Positions 6,415 through 13,355 of a stretch of DNA of 15,940 nt are shown here, piece by piece. The notes below the pieces were generated by a model that was not told where the DNA came from, did no database searches, and saw nothing but the letters and a program-made list of their open reading frames with translations. Source of the stretch: Pusillimonas sp. UBA6240 (GTDB lineage: Bacteria; Pseudomonadota; Gammaproteobacteria; Burkholderiales; Burkholderiaceae_B); the NCBI GenBank assembly GCA_002441445.1, contig DJWC01000017.1, positions 101,844 through 117,783 on the forward strand. Reading direction: 5' to 3'. The position numbers were made by a program, and so were the translations under genes. Every line of letters begins with the position of its first letter. Within the stretch, counting starts at the first letter, position 1.

Positions 6415-7088
6415 TGGATAATTCCGGCGTATCCAGAGATCTCATGGCGCGCCGCGTGGCGCGCGACATCCCGGCCGGCGCAGTGGTCAATCTGGGCATA
6501 GGCATGCCCGAGCTGGTGGGCAATTACCTGCGCCCCGACGACGAAGTCATCATCCATACCGAGAATGGGATAGTCGGCTCCGGCCCCACGGTAGCGGGCT
6601 CCATCCAGGATTTCGACCTTATCAACGCCGGGCGCAAGCCGGTAAGCCTGGCTCGCGGCGGGCATTTTGTCGACCATGCCGATTCATTCGCCCTGGTGCG
6701 CGGCGGGCACCTGGACATTACCGTGCTCGGCGCCTTTCAAGTATCCGCCGCGGGCGACCTGGCGAACTGGTCCACCGGCGATCCGGCCGCGCTGCCGTCG
6801 CCCGGGGGCGCCATGGATCTGGCTGTCGGTGCGCGCCAGGTATTCGCCATGATGAATCTCTTCGACCGCCAGGGGCGGCCCAGGCTGGTGGAGCGTTGCA
6901 CCTTGCCATTGACGGGCGCCGCGGTGGTGAAGCGCCTGTATACGGATTTTGCCGTATTCGATCTTTCCGGCGGGCAAACGCCCGTCGTGCTGGATTTAGC
7001 GCCCGGGTTGGCTCTGGAGACTTTATCCGAAAAACTCGGGTTCAGTCTGCTGGCCGCCGAAGAAGGCATACAAGCCTATGCCGGCTGA
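6411..7088 (+). CDS. pcaJ: 3-oxoacid (3-oxoadipate) CoA-transferase subunit B
   Basis: A 225-residue beta subunit of a family I CoA-transferase. The open frame extends far upstream, but the start is taken as the ATG at 6411 that overlaps the subunit A stop, which gives the usual subunit B length. A second ATG follows at once. The catalytic glutamate is Glu51 in HTENGIVGSGP. Most family members have HSENG, so a serine is replaced by threonine beside the catalytic residue. Further family segments are LARGGHFVDHADSFALVRGGH and GAFQVSAAGDLANW. It forms the active heteromer with subunit A in the cytosol and is the last gene of the operon. Identity is firm at family level and probable for 3-oxoadipate. 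Confidence 0.88.
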   Translation: MMDNSGVSRDLMARRVARDIPAGAVVNLGIGMPELVGNYLRPDDEVIIHTENGIVGSGPTVAGSIQDFDLINAGRKPVSLARGGHFVDHADSFALVRGGHLDITVLGAFQVSAAGDLANWSTGDPAALPSPGGAMDLAVGARQVFAMMNLFDRQGRPRLVERCTLPLTGAAVVKRLYTDFAVFDLSGGQTPVVLDLAPGLALETLSEKLGFSLLAAEEGIQAYAG

Positions 7089-7211
7089 AGCTGAGGCTGA
7101 GACCGAGGCAGGGATCGAGTAGGCCGGAGCCGAGACACAGATTGGAAGTCCGGCGGCGCCGGTTTGCATGCTGACGCAGACGCCTGGCCGCCAGCCAGGG
7201 AAGCGCCGCCT
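7089..7211 (+). other. Convergent intergenic region with two small hairpins, terminator not certain
   Basis: This region separates the convergent pcaJ-like and second IclR genes. CCTGGC/GCCAGG (7183-7199, 6-bp stem, 5-nt loop) and CCGGC/GCCGG (7150-7162, 5-bp stem, 3-nt loop) can form hairpins, but neither is followed by a convincing T-run on either strand. Degenerate copies of GCTGAG run from 7084 to 7107. Termination presumably occurs here; the site is not clear. Confidence 0.3.
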
Positions 7212-8036
7212 CTATTGCTGTTCGACGGCGGCCGGCATGAATCCCAGCGACCGTGAGACGTTTTCCGCTGCCTGCATCAGCGCCTCGGCCCATTCGGACT
7301 CCAGGGAGGCGATGGTCCAGCGGGGGTATGGCACGGCGATGTTGATGGCGGCGACGGGCCGGCCGTTGCGGTCGCGCACCGCGGCGGCGATGGATACGTC
7401 GCCCACGAAGCGTTCCTGGTCGTTGACGCTGTAGCCGCGCTCGCGCACGCGTTCCAGCTTGACCATCAGGCGTTCGGGATTGGTTTCCGTGTTGGGCGTA
7501 TGCTGGCGCCGATCGCTGGCGTCGATGATGGCCTTGGCCGTTTCGGGCGGCAGCCAGGCCAGCAGGGCCCGGCCGGGGGCGGTGCAGTAGGCCGCCAGGC
7601 GCGAGCCTATCTGCAGGTTGACGCTGACCGCATGCCGGCTGGGGTAGCGCAATACATAGACGACCTCGTTGCCGCTCAGCAGGGTCAGGTTGACGGTTTC
7701 GCCGCAGGCCTCGCGCAAGGATTCCAGGACCGGCGCGGCAAGCCGCTGCACGGCGTCGGTGCTGGCGTAAGCATGCGCGAACGCCAGCATCTTGGACGAG
7801 AGCACGTATTGTTTGTTGTCGGGATTCTGTTCCAGATAGCCTAGCGCCTTCAAGGTGAAGACGAAGCGCTGGGCTCCGCTGCGCCCCATGCCGGCGGCGC
7901 GGGCGATGTCGGCCAGGTTCAGCGGGCGCTGGGCCTGGGCGAGCGCCTGCAGGACGGACATCCCTTTCTCCAGCGACGCGACGAACAAGGGATGATCGCT
8001 GGTGGCTCGCGGGGAAAGGTCTAAATCTGTGGACAT
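7212..8036 (-). CDS. IclR-family transcriptional regulator
   Basis: A 274-residue IclR-family protein with an N-terminal winged helix-turn-helix (about residues 17-75; helix-turn-helix LADIARAAGMGRSGAQRFVF at 41-60). An effector domain follows with NLQIGSRLAAYCTAPGRALLAWLPPE and ERGYSVNDQERFVGDVSIAAAVRD, both standard IclR segments. It differs clearly from the first regulator in this window. The ATG lies three nucleotides after the stop of the dipeptidase-like gene and has no Shine-Dalgarno of its own, so it is probably translated by coupling. The regulator is co-transcribed with the enzyme and faces a divergent operon, so it most likely controls the 9063-9211 control region, including its own expression. 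The effector is unknown. Confidence 0.9.
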   Translation of the reverse strand: MSTDLDLSPRATSDHPLFVASLEKGMSVLQALAQAQRPLNLADIARAAGMGRSGAQRFVFTLKALGYLEQNPDNKQYVLSSKMLAFAHAYASTDAVQRLAAPVLESLREACGETVNLTLLSGNEVVYVLRYPSRHAVSVNLQIGSRLAAYCTAPGRALLAWLPPETAKAIIDASDRRQHTPNTETNPERLMVKLERVRERGYSVNDQERFVGDVSIAAAVRDRNGRPVAAINIAVPYPRWTIASLESEWAEALMQAAENVSRSLGFMPAAVEQQ

Positions 8037-8039
8037 GGA

Positions 8040-9062
8040 TCAACGCCAGATCTGGCTGAAGGCGCGCAAGAAGTTGCGGCCTAGTATACCTTCGATCTGG
8101 GACTCGCTCAGGCCCGCCCTGGACAGCGCCAGCGTGATCCGCCCCATCTCGCGCGGCGAGGGTGTTTCCGCGGGGTAGCGGCTCTCCAGCTTGTTGCCGA
8201 AGGCGGCGATGTATTCGCCGGTGGCGCCCGCAAACTTGCTTTTGCTCATTTCGAGTATGGCCTCCGTGACGGACGAGTCGCTGACGGAGGCGAAATCGTT
8301 CCCCATGCCGATATGTTCGTAGCCGACGAGGTTGGCGACGTAGCGTACATGTTCCACGAAGCCGTCCAGGGTGGGCGGGGACTTGGGGTCGCCCTTCCAG
8401 TTCATGAAGCCATGGACGCTCACGCCGACGATGCCGCCGCTCTCGGCGACGGCGCGCAGGACGGCGTCCGACTTGTTGCGCGGCCGGGCGGCCACCGAAT
8501 AGGCATTGGCATGGGTGAGCAGCACCGGCTGGGAGGACATGCGCGCGGTGTCCAGACAGGTCTGTTCCCCGGTATGGCTCAAGTCGATCGCCATGCCGAC
8601 TTGGTTCATGGCTTCGACGATCTGGCGCCCCAGCTTGCTCAGCCCGGCATTGCGGTCTTCGAGACAGCCGTCGCCGATCAGGTTGGCCTGGTTGTAGGTC
8701 AATTGCACCACCCGCAAGCCCAGCTCGTAGAACAGGCGGACGCGGTCGACGCAGTCCCCGAAGGGCAGGGCGTTCTGCCAGCCCATGATGAAGCCGACGC
8801 GGCCTTCTTTGTGCGCCCGTTCGATGTCGGCGGCCTTGCGGACATGGATCCACGGAGAATCGGGCCGCGCCAGCAAAGAGAGCCAGCGGGCGGTTTCGTC
8901 TATCGCCCCTTCCAGATCCAGCAGCGGCATGAGCGTCGTGACGTTGGCGGCCGCCACATTCCCCTGGCGCAGGGGGGCGGGATCGCCGTCGCTGAAAAAA
9001 ATCAGGCCGTCGATGATCAGCAGCCGGTCGTGCAAGGAGGTGTCGGAGTGTGCTTGCGTCAT
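8040..9062 (-). CDS. Peptidase M19 (membrane/renal dipeptidase) family protein with altered metal site
   Basis: A 340-residue protein of the M19 amidohydrolase family, probably cytosolic (no signal peptide). Conserved parts include AIDLSHTGEQTCLDTA (His163), PVLLTHANAYSVAARPRNKSD (His184) and HIGMGNDFASV (Asp256), matching the family's later metal and catalytic residues. The first metal motif, normally DGHND, reads DGLIF (from Asp18), and the bridging glutamate segment (EGG-like) reads GWQNA (Gln96). M19 enzymes hydrolyse dipeptides, often with a D-residue; this member belongs to a divergent clade and may act on another amide or ester. AGGAAG stands 6 nt before the ATG. It precedes the IclR gene in one transcript and diverges from the Bug operon. 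The family is sure; the activity is open. Confidence 0.85.
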   Translation of the reverse strand: MTQAHSDTSLHDRLLIIDGLIFFSDGDPAPLRQGNVAAANVTTLMPLLDLEGAIDETARWLSLLARPDSPWIHVRKAADIERAHKEGRVGFIMGWQNALPFGDCVDRVRLFYELGLRVVQLTYNQANLIGDGCLEDRNAGLSKLGRQIVEAMNQVGMAIDLSHTGEQTCLDTARMSSQPVLLTHANAYSVAARPRNKSDAVLRAVAESGGIVGVSVHGFMNWKGDPKSPPTLDGFVEHVRYVANLVGYEHIGMGNDFASVSDSSVTEAILEMSKSKFAGATGEYIAAFGNKLESRYPAETPSPREMGRITLALSRAGLSESQIEGILGRNFLRAFSQIWR

Positions 9063-9098
9063 GGAGAGCTTCCTGAGTGGGTGGTGAATGGTGTTGAA

Positions 9099-9127
9099 AT
9101 TTTATTGACGAGTAATTGCATTGTATA
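9099..9127 (-). promoter_or_regulatory. Candidate promoter for the dipeptidase-IclR operon
   Basis: On the minus strand TATACA (9122-9127, 4 of 6 to the -35 box) and TAAAAT (9099-9104, 5 of 6 to the -10 box) are separated by exactly 17 bp. Transcription would start about 30 nt before the ATG at 9062. The -35 box lies within the TGTATATACA palindrome. Confidence 0.45.
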
Positions 9128-9133
9128 TACAGT
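9105..9133 (+). promoter_or_regulatory. Candidate promoter for the Bug-oxidoreductase-esterase operon
   Basis: TTGACG (9105-9110, 5 of 6 to the -35 box) and TACAGT (9128-9133, 4 of 6 to the -10 box) are 17 bp apart in an AT-rich stretch, with a leader of about 70 nt to the ATG at 9212. The pair overlaps the opposing candidate promoter face to face. The -10 box is weak, which would fit a need for activation. Confidence 0.45.
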
Positions 9134-9139
9134 AATCGC
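9111..9139 (+). promoter_or_regulatory. Operator-like palindrome flanked by direct repeats in the divergent promoter region
   Basis: The perfect 10-bp palindrome TGTATATACA (9122-9131) lies between two copies of AGTAAT(T/C)GC (9111-9119 and 9131-9139), which match at 8 of 9 positions and repeat with a 20-bp period. The element sits where the two divergent promoters overlap. It is a likely binding site for the local IclR regulator; binding is inferred. Confidence 0.5.
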
Positions 9140-9211
9140 TCTGAGGTACATTTTTCTCTGTTGACTGCCTATCGCCCATTCCTCACATCCTCCATGCCCA
9201 GGAGACGACAC

Positions 9212-10192
9212 ATGAAAAACCGGCTTTTATCCCTTGCGTTCGCCGCCATTGGCGCGGTAACCCTTGCCGGCGGTCCGGCGTGGGCTCAGGACTGGCCCAA
9301 GCAGCCCATCAAGCTGATCGTCGGCTACTCCGCCGGCGGCACCACCGATCTGGTGGCGCGCACCCTGGCTGAGCCCCTGGGCAAGGAATTGGGCGCCACC
9401 GTGGTCGTGGACAATCGGCCCGGGGCCGGCGGGGCCATAGGCGCCAGCGCCGTCGCCAAGGCCGCGCCGGACGGCTATACCCTGCTTTTTGCGGCTTCGC
9501 CCGAGATCGCCATCGCGCCCGCCGTGGATCAGCAGCTCACTTACGATCCCCGCAAGGATCTGCAGCCCATCGCCCTGGTTTGCGAGATTCCCCAAGTCCT
9601 GGTGGTCAATGCCCAATTGCCCGTGAATTCGGTGGCCGAATTGCGCAAGCTGGCGCAGTCCAAGCCCGGCGAGCTCAATTTCGCATCGTTCGGCAACGGC
9701 ACGTCCAACCATCTGGTGGGGGAGCTGTTCAACGCCGAAACCGGCTTGAATATCGTCCACGTCCCCTTCAAGGGCAGCGCGCCGGCCCTATCCGAGGTGA
9801 TCGCCGGCCGGGTGCAGATGACCTTCGACACGGAAATGGTCGTCAAAGAACATGTGCGCAGCGGCCGTCTGAAGGCCCTGGCCTTCGCCGGACGGGAACG
9901 CTCCAAGGCCTTGCCCGACGTCCCCACCATGGACGAGGCGGGCGTGCCGGGCTTCGTGGGAGGGTCGTGGGTCGGCCTGCTTGCGCCTACCGGCACGCCG
10001 GCGGATGTATTGAAGAAGCTGGATGAGTCCATGCGCAAGGTCATGGGCACGGAATCCGTGGTCGCGGCCTTGCGCACGCGCGGTCTGAGCCTTTGCGGCC
10101 AGAGCTCGCCCCGGGAATTCACCCGGTTCATCGATGAAGACATCAAGAAATGGACGGAGGTGGTCAAGCGTGCCGGCATCAAGCGCGAATAG
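9212..10192 (+). CDS. Bug-family tripartite tricarboxylate transporter receptor (periplasmic)
   Basis: A 326-residue Bug/TctC-type periplasmic receptor. The start at 9212 is chosen because AGGAGA lies 6 nt upstream and it opens a textbook signal peptide (MKNRLLSLAFAAIGAVTLAG, cleavage after AWA at about residue 25). Family signatures are IVGYSAGGTTDLVARTLAEPLG, NRPGAGGAIGASAVAKAAPDGYT and PGELNFASFGNGTSNHLVGELF. It should bind a small carboxylated ligand outside the inner membrane. It is distinct from the receptor at 2184 and heads a three-gene operon with an amino-acid oxidoreductase and an esterase, so its ligand may be an amino-acid derivative. No TctA/TctB partner is present. The next gene's ribosome binding site and start lie inside its last codons. 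Confidence 0.93.
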   Translation: MKNRLLSLAFAAIGAVTLAGGPAWAQDWPKQPIKLIVGYSAGGTTDLVARTLAEPLGKELGATVVVDNRPGAGGAIGASAVAKAAPDGYTLLFAASPEIAIAPAVDQQLTYDPRKDLQPIALVCEIPQVLVVNAQLPVNSVAELRKLAQSKPGELNFASFGNGTSNHLVGELFNAETGLNIVHVPFKGSAPALSEVIAGRVQMTFDTEMVVKEHVRSGRLKALAFAGRERSKALPDVPTMDEAGVPGFVGGSWVGLLAPTGTPADVLKKLDESMRKVMGTESVVAALRTRGLSLCGQSSPREFTRFIDEDIKKWTEVVKRAGIKRE

Positions 10193-11474
10193 CCCGGCGG
10201 AAGGCCGCCACGCCATCGTCGTGGGGGCCGGCATCGCGGGCCTGTCCACGGCCTATCGCCTGCTGCGGCTGGGGTGGCGGGTCAGCGTGATCGACAAGGG
10301 CGAGCCGGGGCAGGGCTGTTCGGCCGGCAACGCCGGGGCGGTCAGCCCCGGATCGGTCGCGCCCCTGGCAAGTCCGGGCCTGCTGCGCCAACTGCCCCGC
10401 ATGCTTTGCGACCGCGGCGGCCCCTTGACCGTCCCTGTCGCCTACTGGGCGGCGGCCGCGCCCTGGCTGCTGCGCTTCGTCGCCGCGTCCAGGCGACCGG
10501 TCGCCGAGAACATCGCAGCGCAATTGAAACCTCTGCTCGAACCGGCGCTGGAACACCATCGGCGGCTGCTGAACGAGGTGGGGGCGCCGGAACTGCTGCG
10601 GGCCACGGGCCAGCTCCATGTCTATCGCGACGTCCAGGCGCTGGCGAAAGACGAGTTCTCCTGGAACCAGCGCCGCCGTCTGGGCGTCGAGGTGTTGCGG
10701 GTGGATCGCGCCGGCATCGAAGCGCTCGAGCCGGCGGTGGGCCCTTTGTATACCGTGGGCTGCTTCCTGCCGCAGCAGGGGATGATCGTGGATCCGCTGG
10801 CCCAGACGCAGGCTATAGCCCAGGCCTTGACGGCCGGAGGCGCGCAAATCCTGCGCGACGAGGTGACGCGGATCAGTATATCCGGCGCGTCGGTGACTGG
10901 TGTGGAAGGCAGCCGCGGCCGCTACCAATCGCCTTATGTCGTCGTTTGCGCGGGGGCATGGTCGGCCCGCCTGCTCGAGCCGCTGGGCTATCGCGTCCCC
11001 CTGGAATCCCAGCGCGGCTATCATGCCACCCTGCCGGACGCGGGCATTCAATTGCGGCGCGTGGTAACGGCCGCCGACCGGAAGATTTTCACTACGCCCA
11101 TGCGCGCCGGCCTGCGGGTCGCAGGCACGGTGGAGTTCGGCGGCTTGAACCGGCCGCCCACCGAAAGGCGTGCCCGTTTGCTGCTCGATCATTGCCGCGA
11201 ACTGTTTCCCGACGTCAATGTGTCGCAGGCAAGCTTCTGGATGGGCCACCGCCCCTGCCTGCCGGATTCCAAGCCCGTGCTGGGCCCGAGCCCCCGCCAC
11301 CGCGGGCTGGCCTTCAACTTCGGCCATGGCCATCTGGGCTTGACCATGGGGCCGGTCAGCGGCCATCTCGTCGCCGGAGTGTTGGACGGCGCAGAGCACG
11401 ACGCGATACTCGCGCCGTTCTCCATCGGCCGCTTTCCCTGCCGCGCAAATACAGAGACAGAGGCGCAGCCATGA
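10173..11474 (+). CDS. FAD-dependent oxidoreductase, D-amino acid dehydrogenase (DadA)-like
   Basis: A 433-residue flavoprotein of the DAO family. The N-terminal dinucleotide fold AIVVGAGIAGLSTAYRLL holds GxGxxG at residues 19-24. Later segments match DadA: GMIVDPLAQTQAIAQAL, VVVCAGAWSARLLEPLG, GTVEFGGLNRPP, FWMGHRPCLPDSKPVLG and FNFGHGHLGLTMGP. DadA oxidises D-amino acids to 2-oxoacids plus ammonia at the inner face of the membrane. Here the substrate could also be another secondary or cyclic amine. The open frame runs back to an ATG at 10134, but GTG at 10173 is preferred because CGGAGG lies 9 nt before it; it overlaps the receptor gene by 20 bp. The stop overlaps the esterase start (ATGA). 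The family is firm; the substrate is inferred. Confidence 0.87.
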   Translation, partial: PASSANSPAEGRHAIVVGAGIAGLSTAYRLLRLGWRVSVIDKGEPGQGCSAGNAGAVSPGSVAPLASPGLLRQLPRMLCDRGGPLTVPVAYWAAAAPWLLRFVAASRRPVAENIAAQLKPLLEPALEHHRRLLNEVGAPELLRATGQLHVYRDVQALAKDEFSWNQRRRLGVEVLRVDRAGIEALEPAVGPLYTVGCFLPQQGMIVDPLAQTQAIAQALTAGGAQILRDEVTRISISGASVTGVEGSRGRYQSPYVVVCAGAWSARLLEPLGYRVPLESQRGYHATLPDAGIQLRRVVTAADRKIFTTPMRAGLRVAGTVEFGGLNRPPTERRARLLLDHCRELFPDVNVSQASFWMGHRPCLPDSKPVLGPSPRHRGLAFNFGHGHLGLTMGPVSGHLVAGVLDGAEHDAILAPFSIGRFPCRANTETEAQP

Positions 11475-12394
11475 TTCCAGGCAACATGCATCCCGAAATG
11501 AAGGTTCTGCTGGACGCCCGGGGCGACTGGCCCGCGCGGATGTCGGTGGCGGACATTCGCGCCGCCTGGGCGTCGTACACCCGCGCCCTTTGGCGGCCCG
11601 CGCCCGAAAACCTGCATGCCGAGGACATCATGGCGCCAGCGCCGGACGGCGCAGTCCCCGTCAGGCGCTATCACTTTCCCGACCAGCCTTCTTCCGCTGC
11701 CGTCATCTATATGCACGGCGGGGGTTTCATGAAGGGCAGCCTGGACGATTCCGATGCCATCGCCTGGGGGTTCGCGCACGCAACCGGCGCGCAGGTCTTC
11801 AGCGTCGATTACCGGCTGGCGCCCGAGCATCCCTATCCTGGCGCCTTCAACGATTGCTACGCCGTCCTGTCGTGGCTCGCCGGCGGCGCCATGGGGGTGG
11901 ACCCCGCCCGCATCATTGTGCTGGGCGACAGCGCCGGCGGCAATCTGGCCGCCGCGCTATGCCTCGCGGCACGGGATCGCAATGGGCCGAGCATTGCGGC
12001 CCAGGTGCATATTTATCCGGGCCATGGCGGGGACCACAGCAAAGGCTCGTACGTGGAACACGCCCAGGCTCCGCTGCTGACCGCCGCGGGCGTCCGCCAG
12101 ACCATGGACAGCTATACCAGCGGCGCGCGCTACGCCAACGACCCTTATGCGCAGCCGCTGCGTGCATCCGACTATAGCAACCTGCCCCCGGCCTGGATAC
12201 ACAGCGCCGAGATCGACCCAATCCGCGACGACGGGCGCGAGTTTGCGGCGCGGATGGCGCTGGCCGGCGGGAACGTGTGCTTCCGCGAGGCCAAAGGCAT
12301 GCTGCACGGATTCCTGCGGGCGCGCTTCGGCAGCCCGGCCGCGGCGCGGGAATTCGAAGCGATCTGCCAATTCGTGCGAAGCATATTGGCATAG
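11471..12394 (+). CDS. Alpha/beta hydrolase, HSL-type esterase
   Basis: A 307-residue esterase of the hormone-sensitive lipase (bacterial family IV) group. The start at 11471 overlaps the upstream stop as ATGA, giving a normal length. The oxyanion-hole motif HGGG is at residues 82-85. The nucleophile Ser154 is in GDSAGG, and the acid Asp249 (EIDPIRDDG) and His279 (LHGFLRA) complete the triad. There is no signal peptide, so it acts in the cytosol, probably on a short-chain ester, carbamate or amide of the compound handled by this operon. It is the last gene of the Bug-oxidoreductase-esterase set; about 190 bp without a gene follow. Active-site assignment is secure, the natural substrate is not known. 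Confidence 0.9.
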   Translation: MIPGNMHPEMKVLLDARGDWPARMSVADIRAAWASYTRALWRPAPENLHAEDIMAPAPDGAVPVRRYHFPDQPSSAAVIYMHGGGFMKGSLDDSDAIAWGFAHATGAQVFSVDYRLAPEHPYPGAFNDCYAVLSWLAGGAMGVDPARIIVLGDSAGGNLAAALCLAARDRNGPSIAAQVHIYPGHGGDHSKGSYVEHAQAPLLTAAGVRQTMDSYTSGARYANDPYAQPLRASDYSNLPPAWIHSAEIDPIRDDGREFAARMALAGGNVCFREAKGMLHGFLRARFGSPAAAREFEAICQFVRSILA

Positions 12395-12404
12395 TCCTGG
12401 GCCT

Positions 12405-12439
12405 GAGCCCCCCATCAGGTCCTTGAGCCGCTGGGGCTC
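12405..12439 (+). terminator. Possible hairpin terminator after the esterase gene
   Basis: GAGCCCC and GGGGCTC form a 7-bp stem around a 21-nt loop, starting 10 nt after the esterase stop. A competing CCTGA/TCAGG hairpin shares part of the sequence. No T-run follows. The rest of the 187-bp gap to the next gene holds only an 11-bp direct repeat (CTGAATCCTTG at 12454 and 12544). Confidence 0.3.
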
Positions 12440-12581
12440 GAATCCTCGAATCTCTGAATCCTTGCGCTTCCCGGTCCTTGCCTTCCCGCATCGCCATTCG
12501 CTGAGCGGCCGGCGCATGCGCCGAACCCTTTCCTTACGGTAAACTGAATCCTTGTATTTTTGCTTCAAGGAAGATCACATC

Positions 12582-13289
12582 ATGTCGATTCAGCAGATGC
12601 TGCAACAACTCCTGCAATCCGGCCAAAGCCTCATCCAGGACTCCGGTTCGCAGCCGGGCGGCGGAAGCCGTGGCGCCGGCTCGGCGCTGGGCGGGTTCGG
12701 CGGCGGGGCATTGGCGGGCGGCGCCCTGGGCCTGCTGTTGGGCAACAAGAAGTTCCGCAAGATGGGCGGAAAGGTGGCGGCCTATGGCGGCGCCGCGGCC
12801 CTGGGCGCGATCGCCCTCAAGGCCTACCAGGACTGGCAGAAGAACAGCGCGGCCGCCGCGGCCGGCGTGACGCCCGCCGCACCGGCTTCCGATTGGACTC
12901 CGGCGCGGCCGGCCGCCCTGCCGGGCCCGGGAATAGAGCAGGAAAGCCGCGCGATATTGGCCGCCATGATCGCCGCGGCCAAGGCCGACGGCCATGTAGG
13001 CCCTGAAGAGCGCCAGCATATCGACGCGGAGATCGCCAGGCTGGGCAATAGCGCCGCCGACGTGAAATGGTTCGAAGCGGAGCTGGCCAAGCCCGCCAAT
13101 CCGGCGGAAATCGCAGGCTTGGCCGCAACGCCCGAGATGGCTGCGGAAATCTATCTGGCGAGCCTGCTGGTGGTGGACGAAGACAGCTTCATGGAACGCG
13201 CATACCTCGAGGAACTGGCGCGCGAGCTGAAGCTGGATCCCAGGCTGAAGGCGCAATTGCATGCCAGGCTGGCCGAGCTTCCCGCCTGA
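12582..13289 (+). CDS. DUF533 / TerB-like inner-membrane protein, YebE-like
   Basis: A 235-residue protein with YebE (DUF533) architecture. An amphipathic N-terminus (MSIQQMLQQLLQSG) is followed by a Gly/Ala-rich stretch (about residues 25-53, with GGFGGGALAGGALGLLLG), a second hydrophobic segment (62-82), a Pro/Ala-rich linker (90-118) and a C-terminal TerB-like helical domain (120-235, AAKADGHVGPEERQHIDAEI). The ATG at 12582 is preferred to a TTG 30 bp upstream because AAGGAAGA lies about 10 nt before it. E. coli YebE is an inner-membrane protein of unknown function in the Cpx envelope-stress regulon; a similar envelope role here is inference. It stands alone and is convergent with sspB. 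No clear terminator is seen in the 66 bp between them. Confidence 0.85.
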   Translation: MSIQQMLQQLLQSGQSLIQDSGSQPGGGSRGAGSALGGFGGGALAGGALGLLLGNKKFRKMGGKVAAYGGAAALGAIALKAYQDWQKNSAAAAAGVTPAAPASDWTPARPAALPGPGIEQESRAILAAMIAAAKADGHVGPEERQHIDAEIARLGNSAADVKWFEAELAKPANPAEIAGLAATPEMAAEIYLASLLVVDEDSFMERAYLEELARELKLDPRLKAQLHARLAELPA

Positions 13290-13355
13290 AGCGGCAAAGG
13301 GAATACAGGCTGGCCGGAGTCTTTCGAGGCGACCGTGCCGGGCCTTGACGCCGGC

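Noticed and set aside
7084..7107. Tandem GCTGAG-like repeat at the end of the CoA-transferase B gene
   Set aside because: Only about four copies, degenerate and partly coding; too short to call a functional repeat.
7042..8853. A 603-residue minus-strand frame across the regulator and dipeptidase genes
   Set aside because: It is Arg-rich shadow sequence overlapping two well-supported genes in another frame.
10274..12394. A single 706-residue frame ending in the esterase
   Set aside because: The first 400 residues are an out-of-frame, Arg/Gly/Pro-rich shadow of the flavoprotein gene; only the part from 11471 has esterase homology and a proper coupled start.
12454..12554. 11-bp exact direct repeat CTGAATCCTTG upstream of the YebE-like gene
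   Set aside because: One pair, 90 bp apart, with no palindrome or promoter geometry; chance or a relic of local duplication is as likely.
13290..13355. GC-rich inverted repeats (GCCGG/CCGGC) between the YebE-like and sspB genes as a bidirectional terminator
   Set aside because: The stem is only 5 bp and no T-run follows on either strand.
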